DNA from: Macrostomum hystrix
Lineage: Eukaryota > Platyhelminthes > Macrostomidae
DNA: 64,000 bases
Direction of reading: 5' to 3'
Assembly (NCBI GenBank): GCA_950097015.1
Contig: CATNEN010000034.1
Location: forward strand, 1,502,501 to 1,566,500
How positions within the stretch are numbered: the stretch's first letter is position 1; each line of letters starts with the position of its first letter. The translations under genes and the position numbers were made by a program. The notes below the pieces were generated by a model. The model was not told where the DNA came from. It did no database searches and saw only the letters and a program-made list of their open reading frames with translations. This document shows, piece after piece, positions 1-10,400 of the stretch.

Positions 1-190
1 GACTGCCTGGCACTGGCAAGGTTGAGTCCCTGCATCCAGAGCTGCCAACTCACGCCCGACCAACTGTAAACTCACTCACCAACTGAAGACTCTGGCTATT
101 GAGACTGCTGCATCCTAGCCGAACAAATTTGCTTCTGATCTGAACTGCCACACACGGGCTTACTGACTCCCCAGTCTTCAGCAGCAGCAA

Positions 191-2457
191 ATGTCCGCTG
201 ACAAAGCCAAGTCCGGCCCGGAGGACGGCCTGACCGAGGAGCAGATCGAGGAGTACCGGGAGGCTTTCTCGCTGTTCGACAAGGACGGCGATGGCACCAT
301 CACCAACAAGGAGCTGGCCTCGGTGATGCGGGCTCTGGGACAGAATCCCAGTCAGGACGAACTTAAAGTGAATACCGGAATGCTGGGTCATTGGGACAGT
401 GGGTCATTGGGACAGTGGGTCATTGGGACAGTGGGTCATTGGGACAGTGGGTCATTGGGGCAGTGGGTCATTGGGACAGTGGGTCATTGGGACAGTGGGT
501 GATTGGGGCAGTGGGTCATTGGGACAGTGGGTCATTGGGACAGTGGGTCATTGGGACAGTGGGTCATTGGGACAGTGGGTCATTGGGACAGTGGGTCATT
601 GGGACAGTGGGTCATTGGGACAGTGGGTCATTGGGACAGTGGGTCATTGGGGCAGTGGGTCATTGGGGCAGTGGGTCATTGGGGCAGTGGGTCATTGGGA
701 CAGTGGGTCATTGGGACAGTGGGTCATTGGGACAGTGGGTCATTGGGACAGTGGGTCATTGGGGCAGTGGGTCATTGGGGCAGTGGGTCATTGGGGCAGT
801 GGGTCATTGGGGCAGTGGGTCATTGGGGCAGTGGGTCATTGGGGCAGTGGGTCATTGGGACAGTGGGTCATTGGGACAGTGGGTCATTTGGTCAGTGGGT
901 CATTGGGACAGTGGGTCATTGGGGCAGTGGGTCATTGGGACAGTGGGTCATTGGGACAGTGGGTGATTGGGGCAGTGGGTCATTGGGACAGTGGGTCATT
1001 GGGACAGTGGGTCATTGGGACAGTGGGTCATTGGGACAGTGGGTCATTGGGGCAGTGGGTCATTGGGACAGTGGGTCATTGGGGCAGTGGGTCATTGGGG
1101 CAGTGGGTCATTGGGGCAGTGGGTCATTGGGACAGTGGGTCATTGGGACAGTGGGTCATTGGGACAGTGGGTCATTGGGACAGTGGGTCATTGGGACAGT
1201 GGGTCATTGGGACAGTGGGTCATTGGGACAGTGGGTCATTGGGACAGTGGGTCATTGGGGCAGTGGGTCATTGGGGCAGTGGGTCATTGGGGCAGTGGGT
1301 CATTGGGACAGTAGGTTCATTCGGAAAGTGGGGTCATTAGAGAGTTGCTTCATTTGGAAGCGGATCATTGCAAAGTGTTTTTTGGGAAGAATGAAATTTA
1401 AGAGATCGGCTAATTGGGAAGTGGGTCATCTTGGGATCAGGTCATTGTGGAAGTGGGTCTTTGCTGGAGAATCGGGTAAGTTAGGAAGTGAGTCATGGTT
1501 GGGTTAGCAGGTTTTCATGGAAGTTGGGAAAAAATCGTGCAGTGAGAAGCAGGTTGCCATCTAAGTTTGGGATTGATTATTTATATGGGAAGTTGGTCAT
1601 TGTGTAAAGTGGATCACTGGAGGGTCAGTTTTTCAGTGGGGAAGTGGGTCATTATGAGGACTGAATCGTTGGCCACTGATGAATGCCTCCCAGGGTCTGC
1701 TTAGAAATCCTCACTCCCGGCTCTCCTCTCTTCCTTCAAATATAATTTCTTCATTTGGGCGCTTCCTATTTGGCCACATGAGCACACCCAGCCCCAGGTC
1801 CCTCATCTCACGCGGTCCCACTTCACGTATTTCATTGTGGCGTGTTCGCTCAATTTCCTAGTCATTTCCAACCGCCTCTCTGGTCTCGCTGCCCCCACTA
1901 GGATCCGCGGGAAGCGAGAGGACAAAATATGATAGCGGATGGGCTGTGCCGGAATGGAAATGCTGCTGTCAGTCGCTCATAAAACATTCATCTTACTCGA
2001 CACTTCCGACCTTCAGTTGAATTCCATCCCGGCCTGACGGCTCCGCAGCCGCCCCCACCGCCCGACACCTCTCCCCACTACTCCCTAACCCTTGCCTTCC
2101 CAGGAGATGATCAAGGAGGTGGACCAGGACGGCTCCGGCAGCATTGAATTCGATGAATTCCTGGAAATGATGAAGAAGCAGATGAATAGCGCAGACTCCG
2201 AAGAGGAGGTCCGGCGCGCCTTCCGCTTATTCGACGCCGACGGCGACGGCTTCTTGAGCGCCAGCGAGCTGCACCAGGTGATGCAGAACCTTGGCGAGCG
2301 GCTCACCATGGAGGAGGTGGAGGCGATGATTGGCGAGGCCGACACTGACAGGGACGGGCAGGTCAGCTTCAGCGAATTCGCCAAGATCATGGGCGTTGGC
2401 GGCGGCGGCGGCAGCGGCGGCGGAGGCAGCGTCGTCGGGGACGAACCCGACAGCTGA
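191..2457 (+). CDS. Calmodulin-like four-EF-hand protein (exons 191-367 and 2104-2457)
   Basis: Two exons join in phase 0: the donor is AAA|GTGAAT after residue 59 and the acceptor is CTTCCCAG|GAG at 2103. The product is 176 aa. Four complete EF-hand loops are visible: [36 protein letters not shown] and [12 protein letters not shown], all with Asp at position 1 and Glu at position 12, so four Ca2+ sites are predicted. The N-terminal part matches the calmodulin pattern ([20 protein letters not shown]). The protein is longer than calmodulin (about 149 aa): it has about 10 extra N-terminal residues and a glycine-rich tail ([13 protein letters not shown], then an acidic end). It is therefore a calmodulin-like paralogue rather than canonical calmodulin. 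It is probably a cytosolic Ca2+ sensor, with targets unknown. ATG 191 is preceded by about 190 nt of putative 5' UTR. Confidence 0.88.
383..1660. repeat. 17-bp minisatellite in the calmodulin-like intron
   Basis: The unit GGGTCATTGGGACAGTG repeats about 55 times from 383 to about 1312, with an A/G variant (gggAcag or gggGcag). From 1313 to about 1660 there are decayed copies in which 'gggtcatt' is still recognisable. The first copy starts about 13 nt after the 5' splice site. The 100-334 aa ORFs across it are repeat artefacts. Confidence 0.95.
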
Positions 2458-3060
2458 GGATCCGCTGTGGTGGCTTGGAGGCCAGGCGAAGAGCTAGAAA
2501 CCATAGTGCGGTTGCGTTCTGTTCTCGCTCTCTCTGTCTCTTACAATCGCATGCGGGAAAGTAGTCAGGTAATGTGCTTCGACCGTCTTTTGTGAAGCAA
2601 TAAGTCATTGCCAGATGTGGAAGAGCCCCAGATCTTGTTTTGTTCTTTTATCGTGTGTTATCGCTCGCAAACTTTGCCATTTGACTCGTATTATATATAG
2701 CCACTATTTTACTAATCCGCTAGTAAAATATGCGTGACCAACCAGCTTTTTAATAATGTTTAATCTCGCTTTTAAACAATGCGATGTTTTTTCTTTTGCC
2801 GGCGCACTTTTAATCCTTTTATTTTTTGTTCCTACAAACAATGACACCATTAAACATGGCGTCCCTAATGTGTATCAAGTGGCAGGACTGGCTCTTTACA
2901 CAGTAAATTAAAAATTAATAATTATATTTGATTATTGCTTTATGTTTCGTTTAAAGACTAATTAGCCAGTCAATTATATTTTTTTCCTGCAAGTTAGGCG
3001 CGACAAAAACTTTATTTCATCATGTTTGTTATGTAAATAAGTTAATTATTCCCTCAGTAA
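2458..3060 (+). other. 3' flank of the calmodulin-like gene
   Basis: AT-rich sequence without a convincing ORF. It presumably holds the 3' UTR of the calmodulin-like gene. I saw no clear canonical AATAAA; ATTAAA-type hexamers occur near 2900. Confidence 0.4.
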
Positions 3061-3210
3061 GTATGTGTTGGGCAGTGAGTCTCCCATGTGTTGGGCAGTG
3101 AGTCTCCCATGTGTTGGGCAGTGAGTCTCCCATGTGTTGGGCAGTGAGTCTCCCATGTGTTGGGCAGTGAGTCTCCCATGTGTTGGTCAGTGTGTTGGGG
3201 AGTGAATCTC
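3061..3210. repeat. 23-bp minisatellite
   Basis: About six copies of a 23-bp unit containing GTGTTGGGCAGTGAGTCTCC, decaying at the right end. Confidence 0.9.
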
Positions 3211-3239
3211 GCATCTATTGGGGATTGAATAGGAAATCT

Positions 3240-5094
3240 TACCGCCAGCCAAGTGAATATCATGGTCATAGCAGAGACTGAGTCTCATGGTCATAGCGGA
3301 GAATAAATATTATGGTCACTGCAGAGACTGAATATCATGGTCATAGCAGAGACTGAATCTCATGGTCATAGCAGAGACTGAATCTCATGGTCATAGCAGA
3401 GACTGAATCTCATGGTCATAGCAGAGACTGAATCTCATGGTCATTGCGGAGACTGAATCTCATGGTCATAGCAGAGACTGAATCTCATGGTCATAGCAGA
3501 GACTGAATCTCATGGTCATAGCAGAGACTGAATCTCATGGTCATAGCAGAGACTGAATCTCATGGTCATAGCAGAGACTGAATCTCATGGTCATAGCAGA
3601 GACTGAATCTCATGGTCATAGCAGAGACTGAATCTCATGGTCATAGCAGAGAATGAATCTCATGGTCATAGCGGAGACTGAATCTCATGGCTCATGGTCA
3701 TAGCAGAGACTGAATCTCATGGTCATAGCGGAGACTGAATCTCATGGCTCATGGTCATAGCAGAGACTGAATCTCATGGTCATAGCAGAGACTGAATCTC
3801 ATGGTCATAGCAGAGACTGAATCTCATGGCTCATGGTCATAGCAGAGACTGAATCTCATGGTCATAGCAGAGACTGAATCTCATGGTCATAGCAGAGACT
3901 GAATCTCATGGTCATAGCAGAGACTGAATCTCATGGTCATAGCAGAGACTGAATCTCATGGTCATAGCAGAGACTGAATCTCATGGTCATAGCAGAGACT
4001 GAATCTCATGGTCATAGCGGAGACTGAATCTCATGGCTCATGGTCATAGCGGAGACTGAATCTCATGGCTCATGGTCATAGCAGAGACTGAATCTCATGG
4101 TCATAGCAGAGACTGAATCTCATGGTCATAGCAGAGACTGAATCTCATGGCTCATGGTCATAGCAGAGACTGAATCTCATGGTCATAGCGGAGACTGAAT
4201 CTCATGGCTCATGGTCATAGCAGAGACTGAATCTCATGGTCATAGCAGAGACTGAATCTCATGGTCATAGCAGAGACTGAATCTCATGGTCATAGCGGAG
4301 ACTGAATCTCATGGCTCATGGTCATAGCAGAGACTGAATCTCATGGCTCATGGTCATAGCAGAGACTGAATCTCATGGTCATAGCAGAGACTGAATCTCA
4401 TGGTCATAGCAGAGACTGAATCTCATGGTCATAGCGGAGACTGAATCTCATGGCTCATGGTCATAGCAGAGACTGAATCTCATGGCTCATGGTCATAGCA
4501 GAGACTGAATCTCATGGTCATAGCAGAGACTGAATCTCATGGTCATAGCGGAGACTGAATCTCATGGCTCATGGTCATAGCAGAGACTGAATCTCATGGT
4601 CATAGCAGAGACTGAATCTCATGGTCATAGCAGAGACTGAATCTCATGGTCATAGCGGAGACTGAATCTCATGGCTCATGGTCATAGCAGAGACTGAATC
4701 TCATGGTCATAGCAGAGACTGAATCTCATGGTCATAGCAGAGACTGAATCTCATGGTCATAGCGGAGACTGAATCTCATGGCTCATGGTCATAGCAGAGA
4801 CTGAATCTCATGGTCATAGCAGAGACTGAATCTCATGGTCATAGCGGAGACTGAATCTCATGGCTCATGGTCATAGCAGAGACTGAATCTCATGGCTCAT
4901 GGTCATAGCAGAGACTGAATCTCATGGTCATAGCAGAGACTGAATCTCATGGTCATAGCGGAGACTGAATCTCATGGCTCATGGTCATAGCAGAGACTGA
5001 ATCTCATGGTCATAGCAGAGACTGAATCTCATGGTCATAGCAGAGACTGAATCTCATGGTCATAGCAGAGACTGAATCTCATGGTCATAGCAGA
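3240..5094. repeat. 25/32-bp minisatellite, about 1.85 kb
   Basis: The core unit is 25 bp and contains GCAGAGACTGAATCTCATGG. A 32-bp variant carries an extra 'ctcatgg'. The two unit types are interspersed non-randomly (blocks of two to four short units, then a long one), as expected from unequal exchange of multi-unit blocks. Confidence 0.95.
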
Positions 5095-5689
5095 GTGATT
5101 TTCAGTTTATCATTCATAAAAGACAAAGGCAAAATGAGATTAAGAGAATTTAAGATCTTACTAAAATTTAGTCCAAACAATGTTTTGCTAGAATAGTCTC
5201 TAAAAGGATAAAAAGTGACAGTGAAATCAAAGTGTACAACCATTAATCTGGTGTATTTCAGTCCAAAATTGTCATACAATCTTACGAAAGCGATGTCACG
5301 GTTAAAGCACGTAGCAGACAAAAATATTGCACAGAGCCAAGTATAGGGTCAAAAAAGTAGAAAAAATTGACCAAAATGGGTCACAAAAAATTGGGAATGA
5401 ATAAATAATTGTCAACGTAGCAATAGCTAAAGGCAATCAACTTTTTTTAAAATCGAATCCGCTTCAAAATAGCGTTCATTGGTAATGATTGGCCAACTGA
5501 AAAAACAGTTATGGAAGCAAAGCAAAAATCATATTAAAATGAGTAGGGCAAAAAATACAAGCTTTTAGGGTAATCTTCCGCAGAATCAGCAGCGGCAAAT
5601 GTACGAGTCCACTGAAGAGTCCAGACCGAAGGTGCTTTGCCTTAGTCCCTTTGGGGAGTTAGTTATTATGGGACTTGGGGGATGACTTC
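5095..5689. other. AT-rich spacer, nothing recognised
   Basis: No supported gene. The 78-aa minus-strand ORF here has low-complexity composition and no domain. Confidence 0.5.
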
Positions 5690-6200
5690 AGTCATTGGGG
5701 GATTTGGTCATTGGGGAACTTGTTTTTGTAGAACTTGGTTATTGGGGGACTTGGTCATTGGGGGATTTGGTCATTGGGGGATTTGGTCATTGGAGGACTT
5801 GGTCATTGGGTGATTTGGTCATTGGAGGACTTGGTCATTGGGGGATTTGGTCATTAGGGAACTTGACCATTGGGTGATTTGGTCATTGGGGGATTTGGTC
5901 ATTGGAGGACTTGGTCATTGGGTGATTTGGTCATTGGAGGACTTGGTCATTGGGGGATTTGGTCATTGGGAGACTTAATACGAGGTAATTAAGGAATTTG
6001 TTCATTGGGGACTTGGTCATTGGGGGGTTTGGTCATTAGGGGACTTGGTCATTGGGGGATTTGGTCATTGGGGGTTTGGTCATTGGGGGTTTGGTCATTG
6101 GCGGAGTGGGTCATTCGCGGATCGGGTCATTGTGGGGTAAGGTCATTGGGGGTAAGGTCATTGTGTGGCTGGGTCATTGGTATATTAAACAATTGGTAGA
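5690..6200. repeat. 15-bp minisatellite (GGTCATTGGG core)
   Basis: Imperfect repeat of TTGGTCATTGGGGGA. Its core GGTCATTGGG is the same as the core of the 17-bp array in the calmodulin-like intron. Confidence 0.9.
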
Positions 6201-6404
6201 TTGAGTCGTTGGTAGAGTGGGTCATTGTGTCATAGCGGTTTGTGGGGCGTTGCATGGACAGGGCAGAAATCAATGATATTACAATTATCAATATACACTG
6301 TTCAATCCTGAACTGATTGTGTCGATTAAAAAGCACGGAAAACGATTAGAAAGATACACTTGTATTAATTAAGCACTGATTGAAGCTTTGAATTGCGATT
6401 GTCC

Positions 6405-6545
6405 GAACTCGGACAGTCAAATTTAGAATTGTGCGGTGGGTGCGGCCGCCCAGCGCACAAAAATAGCCATGACCAGAGCTGCGAGCTGCGTTAGTCGGCT
6501 GGGCAGCAGATTCGAACCCGCGCCCTCGCGGCATTTCAGCATGCG
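6405..6545 (-). mobile_element. Possible SINE-like fragment
   Basis: On the minus strand, GGTTCGAATC (plus positions 6509-6518) matches an RNA polymerase III B box in a GC-rich island inside AT-rich DNA. The A box upstream is weak, so this could be a decayed tRNA-derived SINE or chance. Confidence 0.3.
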
Positions 6546-6644
6546 ATAGCTGAATCGGATTAAGGAGTTTGAAATGTTAAAATAGTCTGGATAGAGTATT
6601 TCAGAATAAATATATAGAGAATAGAGATAATTTATATCTTTGAA

Positions 6645-7128
6645 ATAGGAGAGTGAATCTCCAAGAGTGAATTTCTGAGAGTGAATTTCTGAGAGTGAAT
6701 CTCCGAGAATATATTTTTAGAGTAAATTTCTAAGAGTGAATCTCCGAGAGTGAATCTTCGATAGTGAATCTCCGAGAGTGAATCTCCGAGAGTGAATCTC
6801 CGAGAGTGAATCTCCGAGAGTGAATCTTCGAGAGTGAATCTTCGAGAGTGAATTTCTGAGAGTGAATTTCTGAGAGTGAATCTCAGAGAATATTCAAGAG
6901 TGAATATTCTGAGTAAATCTCCGAGAATATATTTTTAGAGTAAATTTCTAAGAGTGAATCTCTGAGAGTGAATCTTCGATAGTGAATCTCCGAGAGTGAA
7001 TCTCCGAGAGTGAATCTTCGATAGTGAATCTCCGAGAGTGAATCTCCGAGAGTGAATCTCCGAGAGTGAATCTTCGAGAGTGAATTTCCGAGAGTGAATT
7101 TCTGAGAGTGAATCTCAGAGAATGAATC
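6645..7128. repeat. 14-bp minisatellite (GAGAGTGAATCTCC)
   Basis: About 30 imperfect copies of GAGAGTGAATCTCC with c/t variants. It lies about 165 nt downstream (in minus sense) of the last recognised Cache/EGF gene exon. Confidence 0.9.
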
Positions 7129-7290
7129 GTTTGTAAAAAGTTATACGATTATATGCAATCATCAGTCTGGTAGTTAATTATAATTAAAGATTAGACCAAA
7201 AATTGATAAGCATTGATTGAAGATTATAAAGTCCCAATAATTACAATTCGTGTTTCTTTAGGAATTTTCTCGAAAGAATGAAAAAGCTCA

Positions 7291-7449
7291 CTAGTTGCTT
7301 TGGTTGCGTTGGGCCATATCATAGTGCTTGGACACAGTGCCGCCATCGAAGAACCAAATGCTGATGTCATTGTACGGATACTCGTAGCCCTGCCTGCACT
7401 CGCACTTGTAGTTGTCCAGCTCGAATTTGTTGTGCAAGGTTGGCACGCA
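7291..7449 (-). CDS. Cache/EGF receptor exon 6: EGF-like 2, possible 3' end
   Basis: The acceptor TTTAACAG|TGC is phase 0. It encodes CVPTLHNKF, then CECRQGYEYP and SIWFFDGG, a family-typical segment ahead of the membrane part. The reading frame meets TAG at 7291-7293, but the same bases form a TA|GTGAGC donor, so the exon may instead splice on (last base 7292) to a transmembrane part outside the window. Confidence 0.7.
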   Translation of the reverse strand, partial: CVPTLHNKFELDNYKCECRQGYEYPYNDISIWFFDGGTVSKHYDMAQRNQSN

Positions 7450-10400
7450 CTGTTAAATATAGTAACACATTTTGCAAATGCTCAGCTAAGCAGCACCATA
7501 GCCTACTCACACTGGAAGTTAGTAGAGTCGTGCGAATCAAAAGAGAAGATTCCTATCTAGCCTGACTCAGAGATGGCTAAGATCAATTGACACCGCCTTA
7601 TTAAGTTGCTAAAGATCAGTTTCCGCTCCCATTCTCAGTTCGCTAAAGATCAGTTTCCGCCCCCATTCTCAGTTCGCTAAAGATCAGTTTCCGCCCCCAT
7701 TCTCAGTTCGCTAAAGATCAGTTTCCGCTCCCATTCTCAGTTCGCTAAAGATCAGTTTCCGCCCCAATTCTCAGTTCGCTAAAGATCAGTTTCCGCCCCA
7801 ATTCTCAGTTCGCTAAAGATCAGTTTCCGCCCCCATTCTCAGTTCGCTAAAGATCAGTTTCCGCTCCCATTCTCAGTTCGCTAAAGATCAGTTTCCGCCC
7901 CAATTCTCAGTTCGCTAAAGATCAGTTTCCGCCCCCATTCTCAGTTCGCTAAAGATCAGTTTCCGCCCCAATTCTCAGTTCGCTAAAGATCAGTTTCCGC
8001 CCCAATTCTCAGTTCGCTAAAGATCAGTTTCCGCCCCCATTCTCAGTTCGCTAAAGATCAGTTTCCGCTCCCATTCTCAGTTCGCTAAAGATCAGTTTCC
8101 GCCCCCATTCTCAGTTCGCTAAAGATCAGTTTCCGCCCCAATTCTCAGTTCGCTAAAGATCAGTTTCCGCTCCCATTCTCAGTTCGCTAAAGATCAGTTT
8201 CCGCCCCAATTCTCAGTTCGCTAAAGATCAGTTTCCGCCCCAATTCTCAGTTCGCTAAAGATCAGTTTCCGCTCCCATTCTCAGTTCGCTAAAGATCAGT
8301 TTCCGCCCCAATTCTCAGTTCGCTAAAGATCAGTTTCCGCCCCCATTCTCAGTTCGCTAAAGATCAGTTTCCGCCCCAATTCTCAGTTCGCTAAAGATCA
8401 GTTTCCGCCCCCATTCTCAGTTCGCTAAAGATCAGTTTCCGCCCCAATTCTCAGTTCGCTAAAGATCAGTTTCCGCTCCCATTCTCAGTTCGCTAAAGAT
8501 CAGTTTCCGCCCCCATTCTCAGTTCGCTAAAGATCAGTTTCCGCCCCCATTCTCAGTTCGCTAAAGATCAGTTTCCGCTCCCATTCTCAGTTCGCTAAAG
8601 ATCAGTTTCCGCCCCAATTCTCAGTTCGCTAAAGATCAGTTTCCGCCCCCATTCTCAGTTCGCTAAAGATCAGTTTCCGCCCCAATTCTCAGTTCGCTAA
8701 AGATCAGTTTCCGCCCCCATTCTCAGTTCGCTAAAGATCAGTTTCCTCCCCCATTCTCAGTTCGCTAAAGATCAGTTTCCGCCCCAATTCTCAGTTCGCT
8801 AAAGATCAGTTTCCGCTCCCATTCTCAGTTCGCTAAAGATCAGTTTCCGCCCCAATTCTCAGTTCGCTAAAGATCAGTTTCCGCCCCAATTCTCAGTTCG
8901 CTAAAGATCAGTTTCCGCCCCAATTCTCAGTTCGCTAAAGATCAGTTTCCGCCCCCATTCTCAGTTCGCTAAAGATCAGTTTCCGCTCCCATTCTCAGTT
9001 CGCTAAAGATCAGTTTCCGCCCCCATTCTCAGTTCGCTAAAGATCAGTTTCCGCCCCCATTCTCAGTTCGCTAAAGATCAGTTTCCGCTCCCATTCTCAG
9101 TTCGCTAAAGATCAGTTTCCGCCCCAATTCTCAGTTCGCTAAAGATCAGTTTCCGCCCCAATTCTCAGTTCGCTAAAGATCAGTTTCCGCCCCATTCTCA
9201 GTTCGCTAAAGATCAGTTTCCGCTCCCATTCTCAGTTCGCTAAAGATCAGTTTCCGCCCCCATTCTCAGTTCGCTAAAGATCAGTTTCCGCCCCCATTCT
9301 CAGTTCGCTAAAGATCAGTTTCCGCTCCCATTCTCAGTTCGCTAAAGATCAGTTTCCGCCCCAATTCTCAGTTCGCTAAAGATCAGTTTCCGCCCCAATT
9401 CTCAGTTCGCTAAAGATCAGTTTCCGCCCCCATTCTCAGTTCGCTAAAGATCAGTTTCCGCTCCCATTCTCAGTTCGCTAAAGATCAGTTTCCGCCCCAA
9501 TTCTCAGTTCGCTAAAGATCAGTTTCCGCCCCCATTCTCAGTTCGCTAAAGATCAGTTTCCGCCCCAATTCTCAGTTCGCTAAAGATCAGTTTCCGCCCC
9601 AATTCTCAGTTCGCTAAAGATCAGTTTCCGCCCCCATTCTCAGTTCGCTAAAGATCAGTTTCCGCTCCCATTCTCAGTTCGCTAAAGATCAGTTTCCGCC
9701 CCCATTCTCAGTTCGCTAAAGATCAGTTTCCGCCCCAATTCTCAGTTCGCTAAAGATCAGTTTCCGCTCCCATTCTCAGTTCGCTAAAGATCAGTTTCCG
9801 CCCCAATTCTCAGTTCGCTAAAGATCAGTTTCCGCCCCAATTCTCAGTTCGCTAAAGATCAGTTTTCCGCTCCCATTCTCAGTTCGCTAAAGATCAGTTT
9901 CCGCCCCAATTCTCAGTTCGCTAAAGATCAGTTTCCGCCCCCATTCTCAGTTCGCTAAAGATCAGTTTCCGCCCCAATTCTCAGTTCGCTAAAGATCAGT
10001 TTCCGCCCCCATTCTCAGTTCGCTAAAGATCAGTTTCCGCCCCAATTCTCAGTTCGCTAAAGATCAGTTTCCGCTCCCATTCTCAGTTCGCTAAAGATCA
10101 GTTTCCGCCCCAATTCTCAGTTCGCTAAAGATCAGTTTCCGCCCCCATTCTCAGTTCGCTAAAGATCAGTTTCCGCTCCCATTCTCAGTTCGCTAAAGAT
10201 CAGTTTCCGCCCCAATTCTCAGTTCGCTAAAGATCAGTTTCCGCCCCCATTCTCAGTTCGCTAAAGATCAGTTTCCGCCCCCATTCTCAGTTCGCTAAAG
10301 ATCAGTTTCCGCCCCCATTCTCAGTTCGCTAAAGATCAGTTTCCGCCCCCATTCTCAGTTCGCTAAAGATCAGTTTCCGGCCCAATTCTCAGTTCGCTAA

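Noticed and set aside
391-1507. Long ORFs (up to 334 aa) with [12 protein letters not shown] repeats
   Set aside because: They arise from the 17-bp minisatellite, where three units make 51 bp without a stop. They lie in an intron whose borders join the EF-hand frame.
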